A stretch of DNA of 54,504 nucleotides from an uncultured Microscilla sp. (GTDB lineage Bacteria; Bacteroidota; Bacteroidia; Cytophagales; Microscillaceae): contig NZ_CANLRP010000038.1 of assembly GCF_947493425.1 (NCBI RefSeq), positions 1 to 54,504 of the forward strand. Reading direction: 5' to 3'. Position 1 is the stretch's first letter, and every line of letters begins with the position of its first letter. Shown here piece after piece: positions 53,234 to 54,504 of the stretch. The translations under genes were made by a program, and so were the position numbers. The notes under the pieces were generated by a model. The model saw only the letters and a list, made by a program, of their open reading frames with translations, was not told the DNA's origin and did not search any database.

Positions 53234-53392
53234 GGAATTGTTCAAAAATAAATTTACACTCTGAGGGGTGATTTTTCGCCTTGATACTTCGTTATTTTTA
53301 TTGCCCGTAGCGCTGCTATGGGCGCAAAAAATAGCCTCGTCTCAAAACAAAACCTCTACCTCAAGAATGGTAATTTAATTTCTCACCATTCC
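53234..53392. mobile_element. MITE-like element, family 1 (159 bp, complete)
   Basis: Terminal inverted repeats begin GGAATTGT at the left and GGAATGGT at the right (reverse complement). Flanked by TTA on both sides (53231-53233 and 53393-53395). The interior holds the hairpin CCCGTAGCGCTGCTATGGG (53304-53322) and AT-rich blocks similar to 18129-18286. R1 copy 1 provides the empty site with a single TTA. No coding capacity. Confidence 0.85.
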
Positions 53393-53489
53393 TTAGTATA
53401 CTTAGATATTTAGCCTTTTTATTCTATAAAAAATTACGCTGTAGCACCTTTGTTGCAGGTAAACCATCGCATCCCCTCTTCACCCCCCT

Positions 53490-53497
53490 TACCTTTG
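53490..53497 (+). promoter_or_regulatory. Possible -7 promoter box for the last gene
   Basis: TACCTTTG, matching TAnnTTTG, 63 bases before the ATG at 53561. No -33 at the usual distance. Confidence 0.35.
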
Positions 53498-53560
53498 TAA
53501 TATACAAATCAGACCTATTTCTGTTATCATATTACTTCATTAAACTATACAAGTGCAAAG

Positions 53561-54334
53561 ATGGAAAATCATATTGCATATAACCTACTGCAGAACAATC
53601 CAGGCAAATTAATTTGCTCTCCAGCATTTCAGGCAAGCATCCGTAAAGTTGTAAACAAATGGGTACAACGCGGTTTTATTAAATATGCTCATACCGATGA
53701 TTTAACTCAGGAGGTAAATACCCTACTCTTAGAAAAACGTTGTTACCAGATTCAGAAAAACTATAAACTTGAATATGGAAGTCTGGTACTTTATTTTGAA
53801 CGTGTAGTGTATAACCTTTGTGTAGACTTGATAGTAAAACCTACCAAAATAGACAAGTACTGTTATTCTCTGGATGATGTTAATCCGCGTTTTGTGGCAA
53901 TGCACAGCCAATATGAAAACGACTTATTAGAGATAGAGAAAAGCCGACTGGTATTGCTTCTCAATAAATTTAATGAGAACAAAGGCAAGTTTTTGCTGTT
54001 GCTAAAATTATACAGCAGGCTTCCTCTAACTACCAATGATATAAAAGACATCAGCCAAAAAGTCAATCGCAAAGTGGCAAAAGAGCTGTTGAAAGACTTT
54101 GGTAAGTCTTATACAGATATAGAGGATCGAGAAATTTTTGAAAAAATAACCCCTATTTTAAATTTGGTAGAGCAGAAAAAAGTGTCACCAGACGCTACCA
54201 GAAGGTGGTTTTCGTCCAAGGTAAATTTATTAATTGAAAAAATGAACCGAAAAACACAAGGCATTGAATATGACCGTGAGGCATTGAAAAATCTTACCCA
54301 GATTGTGTTCAACCGAGTGTCGTTGTCTGCTTAA
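53561..54334 (+). CDS. Divergent sigma-like protein (257 aa)
   Basis: A 257-aa basic, mostly helical, soluble protein. Near the N-terminus, KYAHTDDLTQEVNTLLLEKR followed by an aromatic-rich helix YFERVVYNLCVDLI resembles sigma region 2 (the D-D-L-x-Q-E-V motif). The rest (about residues 130-257) has no convincing region 4: LPLTTNDIKDISQKVNRK could be a helix-turn-helix, but the match is weak. It is about 60 residues longer than a typical ECF factor. It may be a sigma factor of an undescribed group or a related DNA-binding protein. Confidence 0.55.
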   Translation: MENHIAYNLLQNNPGKLICSPAFQASIRKVVNKWVQRGFIKYAHTDDLTQEVNTLLLEKRCYQIQKNYKLEYGSLVLYFERVVYNLCVDLIVKPTKIDKYCYSLDDVNPRFVAMHSQYENDLLEIEKSRLVLLLNKFNENKGKFLLLLKLYSRLPLTTNDIKDISQKVNRKVAKELLKDFGKSYTDIEDREIFEKITPILNLVEQKKVSPDATRRWFSSKVNLLIEKMNRKTQGIEYDREALKNLTQIVFNRVSLSA

Positions 54335-54364
54335 ACTTTGTATTGTTTCGGGGCGGTCTCATAA

Positions 54365-54424
54365 GGAATGGTGTAAAAATAAATTTCCATAGTTTAATAA
54401 AATATTTTGTTGCTATACGCGGCA
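54365..54424. mobile_element. Partial MITE-like element, family 1
   Basis: Begins GGAATGGTGTAAAAATAAAT after TAA and stays similar to the reverse complement of 18129-18286 through TTGTTGCTA-type sequence. It diverges at about 54424. It could be truncated or rearranged. No second terminus is visible in the window. Confidence 0.6.
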
Positions 54425-54476
54425 CGGCAATATCCAGTAGGACAGGCATTTGTTTTTTAATAATCGAGTAATAGTG

Positions 54477-54502
54477 GTTGCGTCAGCTGGACTCAGCCTT
54501 AG
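54477..54502 (-). repeat. Short repeat shared with the window start
   Basis: Reverse complement of about 73-98 with two differences (TAAGGCTGA, then TCCAGCTGACGCAA). At the window start the TAA of this repeat borders a family 1 element, while here it does not. Confidence 0.6.
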
Positions 54503-54504
54503 TT

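Larger units (their letters stand above)
53031..53234. repeat. Repeat R1, copy 2 (with 41-bp insertion, ends at MITE)
   Basis: 204 bp, matching 14169-14331 except for a 41-bp palindromic insertion (about 53099-53139). The homology resumes on the far side of the family 1 element: copy 1 reads TTAGTATA where copy 2 reads TTA, element, TTAGTATA. Confidence 0.85.

Noticed and set aside
53065..53271. Plus-strand open frame of 68 codons
   Set aside because: It is composed entirely of repeat R1, the palindromic insertion and part of a MITE-like element, so it is not a gene.
1..54504. rRNA, tRNA, tmRNA or known riboswitch
   Set aside because: I scanned for conserved arms and motifs by eye and found none that hold up. 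A covariance-model search would be decisive.

Overview
The window looks like a low-GC, gliding, marine-type Bacteroidota chromosome (Cytophagales; Microscilla-like is my best guess, from memory of the families and not from a search). Support comes from a type IX secretion (T9SS) sorting domain with GEVED and PKD modules, TAnnTTTG-type promoter boxes with weak Shine-Dalgarno use, a membrane-anchored AraC regulator, a TPR-CHAT protein, an OmpL-like porin, several ECF-like sigma factors, and large hybrid signalling proteins. I saw no rRNA, tRNA, CRISPR array or intact transposase.

Layout. 1-4.6 kb: a miniature-element fragment, a membrane AraC regulator, a sigma-region-2-only protein, a pentapeptide protein, a small membrane protein and a serine hydrolase. 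4.6-7.6 kb: a 983-aa RNA-processing fusion (DUF504, CCR4/ANGEL-like EEP nuclease, 2H phosphoesterase, eukaryotic-type poly(A) polymerase). 8.0-11.7 kb: a duplicated two-gene unit (sigma-like protein plus a small acidic partner, each with its own terminator), with about 1.7 kb of gene-free DNA between the copies. 12.5-16.1 kb: a MarR-GNAT fusion with a likely operator, two GNATs and a GT61 glycosyltransferase. 16.4-25.1 kb: a voltage-gated K+ channel with an unknown C-terminal domain, an SDR, a serine hydrolase, a MoaD-like protein and a TPR-CHAT protein. 25.5-34.7 kb: STAS-like, LRR, a secreted PhoX-like multidomain protein, an amidohydrolase, a desaturase, a cold-shock protein and a double thioredoxin/double beta-gamma-crystallin protein. 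35.0-38.7 kb: an nth-asnB-GT4 operon with a 12-base homopolymer inside asnB. 38.8-45.1 kb: ECF sigma with a small overlapping partner, MscS, a PilJ-SpoIIE phosphatase, and a porin with a small protein. 45.3-52.8 kb: a signalling locus with a receptor lacking any output domain, a hybrid histidine kinase-receiver-adenylate cyclase, and a TPR-linked degenerate histidine kinase. The window ends with a fifth sigma-like gene.

The noncoding DNA is as informative as the genes. At least three families of roughly 160-bp elements are present, with terminal inverted repeats and TTA/TAA or CTAG target duplications. There is also a family of about 41-bp palindromic insertions. Paralogous repeats within the window serve as filled and empty sites for both, so insertion can be read directly from the sequence. 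Direct repeats of about 200 bp bracket the kinase-cyclase and pseudokinase genes.

The most interesting points are the eukaryotic-type poly(A) polymerase fusion, the duplicated sigma/small-protein unit, the kinase-cyclase/pseudokinase locus, and the insertion elements that share a central TAGC..GCTA hairpin.
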